Shown: one piece after another, positions 35,701 through 46,597 of the stretch
Layout: every line of letters begins with the position of its first letter
Position numbering within the stretch: the stretch's first letter is position 1
Source: Ephydatia muelleri
Taxonomy: Eukaryota > Porifera > Demospongiae > Spongillida > Spongillidae
Assembly: GCA_013339895.1 (NCBI GenBank)
Contig: JABACO010000009.1
Coordinates: forward strand, 7,217,951-7,281,950
Length of the DNA: 64,000 nucleotides
Reading direction: 5' to 3'
Program-made: the position numbers and the translations under genes
The notes under the pieces: generated by a model
What the model was told of the DNA's origin: nothing
The model's input: only the letters and a program-made list of their open reading frames with translations
Databases searched by the model: none

Positions 35701-37696
35701 AGTTGCCTGAACTGCATGCTGTCTTGACACATCGAATGACATACACTCCTGTAGGTCAAAGCATTACGCTTGAATGGTGTGAATTGGGATTCTCCACAGT
35801 GATTCATGTACATGTACTGCATCGTTATCACCTTTCATCTTCTTGTGCTATTATGAGTTTCTTATAGAGGGCCACATGCGCGTGATACACTCGTGCCACA
35901 TACTACACTAACTGTACTAAGTGTTAACCCTGGCTACACTTTATGCAGAATTTTCTGGTGTGCATTTAAAAGCGCAAATGGGATCGTTTCCGTAAATGGA
36001 CCTAATGCATGTTTTTTCAAGATTTCAATTTTTTTGATATTCTAAAAGTCTGAATGTCCTCTACACATTGCTTCTTACACACTGAGAATCGAAGCATCTG
36101 TCATGGAGTTGTAAGGCTCTGAATTTTAATTAGCCATACATTTCAACGCAAGCATTACATTTCTATTGCACGTACTGGAAATGTTAAATTGTATGCGCTC
36201 GGTCCCTTTTCACGGAAACGATCCCCATATATATGAGAAGTTTTGTTTATTATTTCCTTTTAGATACTATATTTTACAAGAAGGAGGAAGTGCTGCACCC
36301 AGGGGTCAGGTGTGACATCTGCTCTGGACCAGTGTGCGGAACACGATACAAGTGCACAGTGTGTCCTGACTATGACTTGTGTGAGCGTTGCAACAGCAGG
36401 GGGGCCCATCGGATGCATCGAATGAATGCAATCAGCAGTCCGCAACGCAACGCAACCGTTGGATTTTTGCAGCGCGTAGCAGGTACTGTTAGGGTCTCAC
36501 TTTGCATGCGGTGTTGTTTGCAAATGCATCGCTAATCCCAGGGATGTAGAAATGCTTCGGGAAGTGTTGCTATCCATGGGACTATGGATGTCACTAGTGG
36601 TGACACTGTTCTGTGCGTAGTTTCAGTATGCTGTGATTTTAATAACGTACAGTACACTGAGAGTTTGTTGTGCACTGTACAAACTTGAATATGGTGTCAT
36701 CATGAATCATGTGCTTGTATATGCTGCCACTTTTCCTCTTCACCACATCCACTCTCTGTTACATGTTTCTATTAGTTTCTTACTTTGCACTTCAAACTAC
36801 AAAATGAGTGTGCTTTATATGAATACCCCACCCCACCTTTACTAATGCATTATACAGTCACAATGCATGAATGCCCCCATGAACGCCCATTGAACCAGCA
36901 TAGTTAGACCACAATCGCAATGCAATATGCATTGGTATGTTATTGACTATGAGCAACTGTGCTGTATCATTTAACTACTTTATTATTATTTTTATCCATC
37001 CAATAGGCGTCCGGAATGTTGGGAACATCTCATATCCCAACATCTATTGTGATGGGTGTAAGGAGCCAGTCTGTGGAACACGGTACAAGTGTACCGTGTG
37101 TTTCAACTACGACTTGTGTGAACAATGCAGAAGAAAGAGACGCCATGTGGAGCACCCTATGACTGCAATCAAAAGTCCAGGAGGTACCCATTATGTCACT
37201 GAAGAATTATTAACTCACTCATAGTCAGTTCAGCGGTATTTTGAAATTCAGAGGGACGTGGGCTATTCTTTTGCAGACTAAGACTTTGTATAAGATCAGG
37301 ATTTAACGAGTACATTCACTTTTTTATGAAAGTCCATGTTTCCAACATTGTCTTATATTTGGCTTGGGTGCATGCATAAATCAAATTGTATGGACTTGAT
37401 GTAGACGATGTATCATTGCAACATTTGCATACTGTGATCTGTAACCCTAGCCCTGAGAGTTATGCAATGGCCTGCATGATACTCTATTAGTGCCATTTTT
37501 GCTTTTCTTTGTTCACTCTTCAGATGTCTGCCATGAAGGGGTGAGGTGTGATGGCTGTGGAGGAGATGTCTATGGTACACGTTTCAAATGCCTTGAATGT
37601 TATGACTATGATCTGTGCTGGGAGTGTCAAGGCAAAGGTTTCCACTCAGCGCACAGAATGAAGATTATTCAAGAACCTCTATACCGCATTGGCTGA
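29796..37696 (+). CDS. Predicted E3 ubiquitin ligase: RING, B-box, two SPRY, four ZZ fingers
   Basis: Exons: 29,796-30,288 (GC donor; a GT alternative at 30,304 keeps phase), then 32,241-33,357 or 33,547-34,663, then 34,728-34,789, 35,100-35,297, 36,264-36,482, 37,007-37,183 and 37,524-37,696. The total is 2439 nt, exactly 812 codons plus stop, and every junction keeps phase. Residues about 23-70 form a C3HC4 RING (CPVCQEEF...PCHHYYCKDC...CPEC), likely recruiting a ubiquitin E2. A B-box follows (CALHSGVLDHFCTQC...CLDC). The SPRY pair resembles SPRYD3 (YHADDG, GDRMGCG, VFFTRNG). Four ZZ fingers close the protein (CDGCGQQPLCGTRHKC...DYDLCEQC and three like it); ZZ fingers in other proteins read peptides such as N-degrons. 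No coiled coil is seen, unlike classical TRIMs. I do not know this architecture from any named family. Substrate unknown. Confidence 0.85.
30686..30935. repeat. Nested inverted repeats (MITE-like) in intron 1 of the E3 gene
   Basis: The block gggactgtcacttcgacaag at about 30,716 pairs with the reverse complement near 30,900-30,930 (cttgtcgaagtgacagtccc), giving termini of about 35 bp. A second, overlapping pair links ctgcatactatctgcattg...gacagtccc at 30,686-30,725 with 30,761-30,790. The layout fits one small element inserted next to or into another. No target duplication is evident. Confidence 0.65.
32241..33357 (+). other. Alternative SPRY exon A of the E3 gene
   Basis: The acceptor is atag at 32,237-32,240 and the donor aggtaaga at 33,356-33,363. 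The exon starts two bases into no codon of its own (it completes a codon after one base) and ends two bases into a codon. It is 1117 bp, identical in length to exon B. It encodes both SPRY domains, from PVEPQPSMDVN to TFDTWT. It differs from exon B mainly in the last 90 or so residues, where it has GTPFGSVCTEGDTVGCGF and NVFFTVNHQVIGA. Confidence 0.88.
33547..34663 (+). other. Alternative SPRY exon B of the E3 gene
   Basis: The acceptor is ggag at 33,543-33,546 and the donor cagtaagg from 34,662. Start phase, end phase and length (1117 bp) equal those of exon A. It lies 189 bp downstream of exon A. The first three quarters are almost identical to A, with a handful of substitutions such as SVSS to SIGS and GKRE to GDRE. 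The end differs (GVAFGPVCAKGDIVGCGI, NVFFTKNGKVIGKP). The frame is fully open. Confidence 0.88.
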
Positions 37697-38545
37697 ACAC
37701 TTGAATGGTGCATTTTTGGAACCTTAACTGTACATGTAGCTGTAGTTATGTATTTGAAAACCTTTAAATTAAAGCTTTGTATTAAAACTGTCTATAAACA
37801 ATCAACCATACAATAACCTGTGTGTCGATTTGAAATAATGGAATGATGAGAGGTCAAAACATGATAACTTACAAGTCATCATATTTTCTAGTGCAAGTGC
37901 TCCTGAATGATAACTCGAGATACACCTTTTTACTTAGCCGCTCCAGAAGAGAGTTTGGTGCATTCCTAATGATATGGGCAATACAATAACGTCCATTGCT
38001 TTTGCATCAATCGACAACACAAATCAAAACCCATGGCCTTGGCCATTTAAGTTGCTTTAGTGGGCTCACACCGTTATCTCCAGTCATCTAAATGAGACGC
38101 AAATAATATACATTTAGGTCACATAGTGGTATGGCATTCTGCTTTGAATCCAAGCCTCCAATAACATTATGATCCGAACGACTCAACGCTGACATTGAAC
38201 AAGCTACCACTGACAAATATTATACAAATGGGATACCAAGCACTAAAAGAATTATTAGTTTTTGACTGTGTTCCTTCCATAGTGCTTGCGCTATTTTTCA
38301 AAAATGTATGCCTAGCAACTATCATCCTGTAAAGTCCTATTTTTGACTCAATGGTGTATTAGCCACATGGGATTATTTGTTGATTACCAGTTTAAAATTC
38401 ACCGTGTCTGTGATTGTGGAGGTCACATTGTTTGTCAGCCACCTCACGCACACACACACACACACACACACCCTTGTGACATGGTAGTTACAGGGAGGAA
38501 AATATGAGCACACAAATACACAACCGAAAATGAAGCACAACATGA
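37697..38545. other. Convergent intergenic region
   Basis: The E3 gene and RSL24D1 end here tail-to-tail. A CA microsatellite lies at about 38,449-38,471. Nothing else is recognised apart from the polyadenylation signal candidates. Confidence 0.6.
37768..37786 (+). promoter_or_regulatory. Candidate polyadenylation signals of the E3 gene
   Basis: Two ATTAAA hexamers, at 37,768-37,773 and 37,781-37,786, lie 72-90 bp after the stop codon. This is a usual distance for a short 3' untranslated region. Confidence 0.55.
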
Positions 38546-40871
38546 TCAGTCATCTGTCTCCATTTCAGCCACTTCCTTCTCTCTCTTTTTGGCTGCCTGC
38601 CTCTGTCTCTGCGCTGCTCTTGCCTTCTCTGCTATGTCTGAGGTCACAACAAGTAACCATGGAAACATGGGAAGGCTGGCTATGCTTACCAGAGCTGTCC
38701 TCCAATAGATGCACACCTTTCTCCACCTCCTGTTTCTCAGCCTCATCTCGCAACTTAAGCCCTGCTTTCAACCTACAGGGGAAACAAGGAAGGATTACAA
38801 CTGAAACTTGAAACCACTTAATTTCCCAACGCCAATTGTGGGCACACAGAATGTGTAATGTCCCAACCTGTTTCGGATGAACTGTGCTTGTCTCCTAGAC
38901 CTAATTGATTCCACTCTCTTGATAGCTTCAACTAGAGACAAAAATATTAACATATGAACTATCCACTTGTGACACACACCAGAAGAACATTCACTACTCG
39001 GTTAGCTGTAATGACTGCCATAGAACTCATAGGATGCAATTACAAAATCCATCTATCTGCCTGTCTGCATCTGGTCTTTCTGCAAAGTCACAATCATCCA
39101 CCTCCAACTTGGAGCTATTGCAGTCATAAAATTGCCTCCCAGTCAGTATGGCAAGCACAGTACAGATCTGCTTAAGACATCCACAGCAATAGATTTTAAC
39201 CCATCCCCACATAGTTATTTTTATCATTTTTATACCAATAATCCCATAGGTGTGACTATTGTTTAAATGCTGCTACAAAGTGAGGGTCCATTTAAACGGC
39301 TGTTGAATACTGCGAGACATAATGACTGGTTTTCAAACAATTAGTGCACTGTAACATGCTATGGAACAGAACAGTAGACTTAAAAAAGAGAATATTTCGT
39401 GACACAAATATGTCTATACTTTCAGAAACTGAAAGCAAACATCACATCTGGTAAATTATCCAACCAACAAACATATACAAACACAAACAGGACATATAAA
39501 CCTACCTGTCTTCTGCCACAGCTCTCTGGAGTACTTCACTGGTACATTGCGTTTCTTCTCAAAATCAAACGTTGCATCCTAAAAGGCAAAGAACTAGTGG
39601 TTAGAGAAAGGCACCAAAGATCTGCCATGACGTACCATGGTGAGCTCCTTGCCATGGGCCTTTCTGAATGCCTTGGTCCATCTGACCTTACGGGGATTAC
39701 GCTTCTTCTTAAAGGCTGCACGACACTTTGACCGACAGAAGTTAAAAACCTGCACACAGCAGCATATGGATAAGGAATATGTTCAGTCCACTAACTCACA
39801 ATAATGTGTGGGTCATCGGCCAGTCAATTGGTCAAATTTTATTTAGTCATGATTAGAAAGACAAAAGCCCTGGGGGGTTTGCTGCTAAAATCGTGACAAG
39901 GTTTTGAATATAGTCACAATCCAGTTAAATAGTGTGGTAAATTTAGTAACATCATTGCAATATTAATAAAAATGCTATCTATATTCTTATTGCATAACGA
40001 GTGACCAATTAACCAGTTATCGCCTGAAAACACAGTGGAAGTAAAAAATGTTTTAAATATTGAGTTTAATTATCAGAAACATGATTTATTTGTTTTCTTC
40101 ATTACACTGGTTCGGTATCAATTAAATAAAAGGTTACAAAACTAACTTTGTATTTATTAACATGTTATTGTGTATACTGACGAATTTGTCAGTTCTGTGT
40201 AACAATATGTAATATCAACTTCAGTTGTCGAAGAGAACTTCAGAACAATAATTATTCAGTTTGTGAAATAAGCTTACGGATTGCATTGCCAATGCACTTT
40301 GCTTGTAACCATACACTAATAATTAGTTACCAGGCAAGCTGCTTTATTACGACCTCTCCAGTACGTTTTTTTTTCCTGCAAGCTAGGTGTAGGATTTGTC
40401 TTTAATGAAATCAACAGCTCCTTGCTCTCTAAATTTTACTGCTCCCGTTTCTCTATTTACACAGCCTCTTCGTATCAACACTAGCTTCACCCGCACACGG
40501 TAGCCCAGCTGGAGAGGGTAGGCGTCCAAACGTGTTGTGTAGTAGACCCTACAACTCCATTAAACACTAACATACACGCTAAAAACACAGATGACGGTGC
40601 GCGCTACAATACAGCCACGTCATTATCCCACAGAGGTTATATGTTACCTTTTTTAACACCAGTACACAAAATTGGCACGGTAAGAGTAACGATCAAATGC
40701 AAAACAAACGGATGGGAATAACAGCGGCCCACCGCCACTGGCCCACGGTAATCTAGCATGATCGTGTACTAGTCGTGAGTAGTACTGTACCTTGCTGTCG
40801 TTCCTGACAAATCTGATCCCGTGGCCCGGGTATACAGTGGACGAACAAAAGTAACACTTCTCTAGCCTCAT
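38546..40871 (-). CDS. RSL24D1: Ribosome biogenesis protein RLP24 (six exons)
   Basis: Exons on the minus strand are 40,871-40,791, 39,749-39,636, 39,578-39,506, 38,931-38,868, 38,772-38,690 and 38,637-38,546. They total 507 nt, giving 168 residues; the human protein has 163. The N-terminus [18 protein letters not shown] with a zinc-binding C-x2-C, then [20 protein letters not shown] and [15 protein letters not shown], is the eL24-type domain with the family signature. The long basic C-terminal helix ([14 protein letters not shown]) separates it from ribosomal protein eL24. In other eukaryotes it occupies the eL24 site on pre-60S particles in the nucleolus and is exchanged for eL24 in the cytoplasm. 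It is transcribed divergently from PIGO. Confidence 0.97.
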
Positions 40872-40966
40872 CGATTACGGACACGTGCTCATATATATAT
40901 TACGTATACGTACACACACACATGATAATAATATACTTCTAATTAGTCCCCACTGGGACTGCACGG
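40872..40966. promoter_or_regulatory. Shared bidirectional promoter region
   Basis: Only 95 bp separate the start codons of RSL24D1 (minus) and PIGO (plus). Both 5' untranslated regions and core promoters must therefore lie here or reach into the neighbouring gene. The segment contains an AT-rich core (catatatatatattacgtatacgt near 40,890) and a short CA run. No classical TATA box can be assigned to one side. Confidence 0.7.
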
Positions 40967-43900
40967 ATGAATCCACGGAGAGGTTTCCTTCTTCTCGCAT
41001 TCATATTCTTTAGTCGCATGGTTGGTTTCTTATTATTCAGCAAAGGGTTTTTGCTGAAGAGGGTCGTTGTCCCGGACTACAGCGTCTGTTCAAACGGTGC
41101 AGCCCCCACGGACGACACCCACTTCGCGCACACGTGTAACGGCGACGCTAGGAGATTCAAGAGGGTAGTGTGGCTACTCATAGACGCCCTGCGATACGAC
41201 TTCATCGTCTACGACGCGGGCCTCGACCCATCTCCTCCGCCCTACCGAAACAAGATGCCTTTCATTCGAGACCTGCTGAAGGAGCAACCGCAGCATGCGA
41301 GAATATTCAAGCTCATCGCGGATCCTCCTACGACAACGATGCAGCGACTCAAAGCCCTCACCACGGGCAGTCTCCCTACCTTCATCGACATCAGCAGCAA
41401 CTTCAACAGTCACGAGATCCTGGAGGACAATCTCCTGCACCAGGCGAAAGCCAGTGGCAGGAACGTCACGTTCATGGGCGACGACACGTGGCTGGGTCTC
41501 TATCCGCGGCTCCTGACCAAGGCCTTCGACTACCCCTCTCTAAACGTCAAGGACTTGCACACGGTTGACAACGGCGTGGTGGCCAACTTGCTTCCCGAGC
41601 TGCGCAAATACGACGCAGACTTCGTCGTAGGGCATTTTCTCGGCGTCGATCACGTGGGGCACACGTACGGCCCTTCTCACCCGTCTATGGCTGAAAAACT
41701 GATGCAGCTGAATGATGTCCTTCGGTACGTTTATTCGAAGTTTTTTTTTGTTTTGTTTTTTTTGTTTTTTTTGCACACAACACCCTCCCATTTGTTAAAC
41801 CTGCAACTGTCTGCGGCGCGCGTAATTTTGTAAGTCATGTTACCATTGGTTACCAACTTAGGTCAACTTTCGCATCCCTTGATGAAGACACTATTGTGTT
41901 TGTACTAGGAGACCATGGCATGACAGAGACGGGGGACCATGGGGGAGAAGGACAGTTGGAGACAGACGCCGGTTTGCTTGTGTACTCCAAGAGGTCTATC
42001 TTTGATCCCTGGCAGGTACGCCATTGTCAACAGTTGCGTGATGTATACCAGTGACATGAGCAACACAGGGAGGATGTGTGATGTGGAGGTGAGGTGGGCA
42101 CAGTGAAGGCACTGTCAGATACACTTATTTACTAGCAAAATTGTTAGCAAAATTTTGATCGATTTCCATTGGTATAAGATAGCATGTTCCCTGATTTAAA
42201 CAGTATTCACGTACTCTTTGCTCAGCCCTTTTTTATTCGTGTCTTAAAGTCTGCACTGCTATAGAATACAAGCATGTTTGATCCATGCCTGCAGAACTGT
42301 GTGTACCAATGATATGATTGTATTACAGTGTTCATGATGATGAGGACATATTAGTTGCTCAGTTTCTGGTGTTCTAATATTATAATCTCTTTTTATACAA
42401 TTCCACCCTCCTATTGGGCAGGGTCCACCTCGCTCCATCCATCAGATTGATCTGGTCCCAACCACAGCTATGCTGATTGGGATGCCCATCCCTTATTCAA
42501 ACCTTGGTATGGTCATCCCAGAAGTGTTCCTGGCCCCTCCCCCTACCAAGCCACCCCCATCCCCAAATGCCCCGAGTGGGTTTGAAGGTCGTGTGACAGT
42601 CGACTTTCTAGACATCCTTGCCAACAATTCCGAGCAGATTCGCACATACCTCAGTGCGTACGAGCAGTACGCTGGTGGGGATTTCCCCACCTCCCTCCTG
42701 GATGCGCTCGAAACGCAGCTGGCAAGAGCGCACGAGCTTCACAGCTCGCTTCGCGCACGTCATCTCCATGACGACCAAGCAGGGCTGACAGCCACTGCGT
42801 CAGCGTACGTCCGGTACATGGAACTCTCCAGGATGATGTGCCAAGGGGTGTGGGCCAAGTTTGACGACGGGACGATCAACAGAGGGATGCTAGTCCTCTT
42901 TGCGGCCCTGTGCTTCAACGTCTTTGTGTCCTTGCTTGGATCTGGTGCAGGTGTGCAGTCTGTGGGGTCCTTGGTTGCTGTGGGGCTGGTCAGTGTTGCA
43001 ATTGTAGTTCTGATGCTCGTCGGAACAGACGTGGAGCTCCTTGTTTCCCTTGCGTTTTACTCAGTAATCTTCTGCATACTGCTGCTCGCGTGGAGCACCG
43101 TGTGCTCGAGACCCCGCCTCCATCTGAGGGAATTCCCCATCCGTTTGCAGAAGCTTGCAAGCAGCATCCCTCTCCTCAGCTCCTCCACAGGTGTGCACCT
43201 GGTGGCGTTGGCGGCCGCACTCCTTCACTGTGTGTCCCTCTTCTCCAACAGCTTCATCCTGTACGAGGGAGACACACTCAGCTTCCTCCTCCAGTCACTG
43301 CTGGCCATGCTCACCCTACACACCTTCGGGACAGTGGCATCCAGGGATCGTATGGTGACATCCAGGGATCGTATGGTGACATCCAGGGATGGTACGGAGA
43401 CATCCAGGAATGGTACGGAGGCATCCAGGGATGGTACGGAGGCATCCAGGGATGGTGTGGAGACATCCCGAGATGGCACGTTGCGATCATCAAAGCTGCT
43501 CCTTGAGGTGCTCTTGCCTTTTCTCTCCCTGGGGACCATCGTTAGGGTGGCCAAGGTGTTCTTCTCGTGTCGGGACTTGCAAGTCGGCTGCACAGATACC
43601 ACCCTCGGCTCACCCTTGTCGGCGCTGCCCAACCCACTTGCACCCTCCTCTGTCATCCGGTTCACCCTCTCGTGTGTCCTGACCTGTGCTCTGCCCCTCT
43701 GTCTGGTTCGCTCCATACCAGAAGTGTGTCTTGGATGTCTGAGTCTGCCGCTTCGTCTGCTGGTGAGGTTCGGCCTGCCCCTGGCTGGCCTGGGCACCTG
43801 TGCATCCTGGGCCCTGGAGGGACTTTTGCAAGGTGTGCTTGGTGTTGCCTTGCCCACTTGGGGGCGTGTGCTGTTGCCGAGGGCCGTGTGTGTGCTGTGC

Positions 43901-45092
43901 GCTGGTACGGCATTTGTGTGTCTGGTTAACCCTTATGATGCTTCCAAGATGGTCGCCTGGAAGGATGCTCTTCATCCCAGCCCTCGTGCCATCCCTGCAG
44001 TTGTGCTGATAGTGGTGATTACATCACTGTGGATACCTATTACGCTTGTGCTGAACGATGGCGTGGCGCTTCCATCTGCTCTGATGGTTATTCAAGCTGG
44101 ACTGTTGCTGTGGGCATTCACGAAATGGGACCTGCAAGGTGAGAGAGGAGTGCACGATCTGAAATATAGTTGCAGGCTGTTCTTTGTCGTCGTGCGCTAT
44201 TAATCCCAGTCTCTGCAAATCATGTGCCGTCAAGTAACACAACGCTGTAGCATAATGCTTTTCAGTTTCACCAGAAGAGCACTGTGTATTATACATCAGC
44301 ATGCTTCATTTTGGCAATGATTTGAACCCTTGTGTGATGTTTCCCAAACAATTTTAATTCATTTCCTTATCGCCTGAACATTGCAATTTTGACGTGCAAG
44401 GAGTTTCCATTCATACAGGCATTGTCTATTAATCTTTATTAATCTAACATGTATAATATTAGTACACATGCCTCTGCTGTATTGTAATTCCTTTCACCCA
44501 CACCCTCTCCCATGACACACCCATCTCCCATGATAAACATCACACTCACTCAAATGCCACACCCTCCAGGGACCCACTGGGCTCTGGTGATCGTATGGGG
44601 TCTGATGTCCTGCCAGAGTTTCTACTGCTTGGGGCACACACCCACAGTCACCAGCCTGAGATTTGAGGCAGCGTTTACAGTAGTGGACGGAGACATCAGT
44701 GGTTTGAACCTGCTCACAGCAGGGGTTGTGGTTGCCTTAAACACTCTGGCATCACAGGTGGGTCCCTCAACTTTCCCTACTGCTGAACAATTCTTTCTTG
44801 CTTTCTTTAACCTTATTTACATCCTTTCCTTCTCAATATTTCCCTCACTCTTATCCCACCTACTTTTCATGCTGTCACATTCATTTGTTAGATTCTGTTT
44901 GCTGTTGGACTGCCCCTTCTGGTGCTTTTTGGGAGAGACCACACAGAGCCACTGTCAGACCAGCTCTTGGCCATCTCTCTTCAGTACACAGCCTTCCATT
45001 CTCTGAAGGTATGTGTGTTTAGCGGGCATTGTTAGGTAGCCCACTTTCGTGAAATCTAGACACATGTAGCTACAACCTAAATAATGAGATTT

Positions 45093-45134
<42 letters not shown>

Positions 45135-45333
45135 TGCACCCTGTCACTTTGTTCCCCAGATGATGGTGACGGTGTTTGCAGCGTCCCTCCATCGTAGACA
45201 CCTCATGATATGGGGAGTCTTCAGTCCACGGTTCATGTACGAGGGAGCCTTCCAGGCTACCACTGATCTGTGTGTGCTTTTTGTGTATGCATTGTTGACC
45301 ATGGGCCCCGTCCGTTACTTCATAGCTAGATAA
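40967..45333 (+). CDS. PIGO: GPI ethanolamine phosphate transferase 3 (six exons)
   Basis: Exons are 40,967-41,724, 41,862-42,015, 42,422-44,138, 44,570-44,757, 44,892-45,008 and 45,160-45,333. They total 3108 nt, giving 1035 residues; human PIGO has 1089. After an N-terminal signal anchor (LLLAFIFFSRMVGFLLF) comes an alkaline-phosphatase-like lumenal domain: LIDALRYDF, PPTTTMQRLKALTTG with the nucleophile threonine, GHFLGVDHVGHTYGP and GDHGMTETGDHGGEG, which together bind the metal ions. Many membrane segments follow, ending RRHLMIWGVFSPRFMYE. The enzyme adds ethanolamine phosphate to the third mannose of the GPI anchor in the endoplasmic reticulum, the link that later joins the protein. An unusual seven-copy repeat lies in a loop between membrane segments. 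Confidence 0.97.
43337..43483 (+). repeat. Coding minisatellite in PIGO, seven 21-bp units
   Basis: Seven tandem units of 21 bp encode a heptapeptide of the form (A/T)SRDG(T/V)E, starting near residue 609. Units 1-2 and units 4-6 are most alike. The array lies between two hydrophobic segments, so it should form a charged loop. The unit length keeps the frame whatever the copy number. Confidence 0.95.
45094..45130 (+). repeat. CA microsatellite in PIGO intron 5
   Basis: About 18 CA dinucleotides end 29 bp before the acceptor of the last exon. They may stand in for, or lie next to, its pyrimidine tract. Confidence 0.95.
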
Positions 45334-45390
45334 ATGTTCTATGTATGTTGGTTTTTTAAAGGTAATTTTTTAATGAAAAGATTATCAATG

Positions 45391-46374
45391 TTAAGGCAAG
45401 AAATGAACTCCACTTTCTTTGATGTTGAATGTGTAGCATGCGGTGTGAGGTTGTGATGTGTGCAGAGGTGGGAGTGGTGTACATCTGAAGACAGCATCGG
45501 TTTGGGTATTTCCCAGTAACTTCTCGGCCTTTTGAAGTAGGAATCTGTACTTGACGAGCTGTCGCCATTGTCGACACATAAAATCATCTGAGCTACAACT
45601 CTAGAAGACAAAATGATGAATTCACGACACTATGATGGGAAGAAACGTGTGTACCTTAGTTGAGTGTAGAGCTTCATCTGATCTTCCCATAAGGAGAGGC
45701 TTTGCTGCAAACAGAACCAAATGGTGCTCTCTAATCAGGTTGCTCATAGATTTAACCCACAGTTCCAGTGAAGGTCTATCGGCAGGCTTAGACAATCGTG
45801 ACCTGTCCATCCAGTAGAAGCTTGCCACATTGTCTAATACGACAGCTGCCACTTCAGGGTGGCGAGGGAGGTATGTAGATCTTAAGAAGTCAAGAGTGGC
45901 GCTCAATTCGGAGCTAGACGAGCAGTGCGTCACGTGAGTTCGCGATAGGCACGACTTGACCGCTTCCTTCACTGTAGAAGCGCACGAGGCTCCACCGTTG
46001 CTGTAAGCCACGTTGAGTTTCGCTTCGAGTACCGTAACCAATCTGAGCAGATCTAACTTGTAATCTGTGCACACGTACACTACATCCACCTCCTTGCCGA
46101 GACTCATATTACTGCCCACCACTTTCGGAAGTGTACAGTAAGCCACAATGTTCAGTAGCAGTTCGGTTTTTCCGGTTCCTTCCGCTCCACTGAACTCAAC
46201 GACGTCGGATGGCAACAAGCCCCCAGAGATGTGGGAGAACATATGAAGCCCGGCGTCCCCAAGGCTCTCCTTCGCCCCAAGCCGAGAAAACAACTACAAA
46301 AGCAAGGCTGGGCTAGGAGGCGAATAAAATCGATCATTTACGTACACCAATACCTGTACTGCCGTTTCGGACAT
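45391..46374 (-). CDS. XRCC2: RAD51 paralogue XRCC2 (three exons)
   Basis: Minus-strand exons are 46,374-46,354 (21 bp, MSETAVQ), 46,293-45,655 and 45,600-45,391. They total 870 nt, giving 289 residues; human XRCC2 has 280. Evidence includes FSGAEGTGKTELL, a Walker A motif of the RecA fold, the following DYKLDLLRLVTVLE, VVLDNVASFYWMDR in the Walker B position and LVLFAAKPLL. The last exon gives FMCRQWRQLVKYR and ESGVHF, matching the human C-terminus as I recall it. XRCC2 works in the nucleus in the RAD51B-RAD51C-RAD51D-XRCC2 complex during homologous recombination. Its stop lies only 57 bp from the PIGO stop. The 60-bp first intron is very short. Confidence 0.93.
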
Positions 46375-46597
46375 GTCAGCTGCAAACGTAAACGTTTATG
46401 GACATGTAACTGCATGATTATAAATAATTATTACGGGAAGGGATACAACGTGTTACATGAGAAAGTACATGTACAATGACCACAAAAGCTGACCACTACG
46501 AGTAGTGAATGATGGTGTTGTACGTCCCGTAGTATTTGTGCAATAGCTACACTGTAAAAAACACAACAGAAAGGCTAAGGACTATTACACAAAAAGG
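46375..46597. promoter_or_regulatory. Short XRCC2 upstream region behind TRIM-NHL
   Basis: Only 223 bp lie between the TRIM-NHL stop and the XRCC2 start, both on the minus strand. This stretch must hold the TRIM-NHL 3' end and the XRCC2 promoter, unless the two are co-transcribed. No clear AATAAA is seen on the minus strand here. Confidence 0.4.

Noticed and set aside
42910-43506. 198-codon plus-strand frame overlapping PIGO
   Set aside because: It is a shifted frame of PIGO exon 3; the PIGO frame matches the known family throughout.
43225-43857. 210-codon minus-strand frame
   Set aside because: It is antisense to PIGO exon 3 and dominated by the 21-bp minisatellite read backwards.
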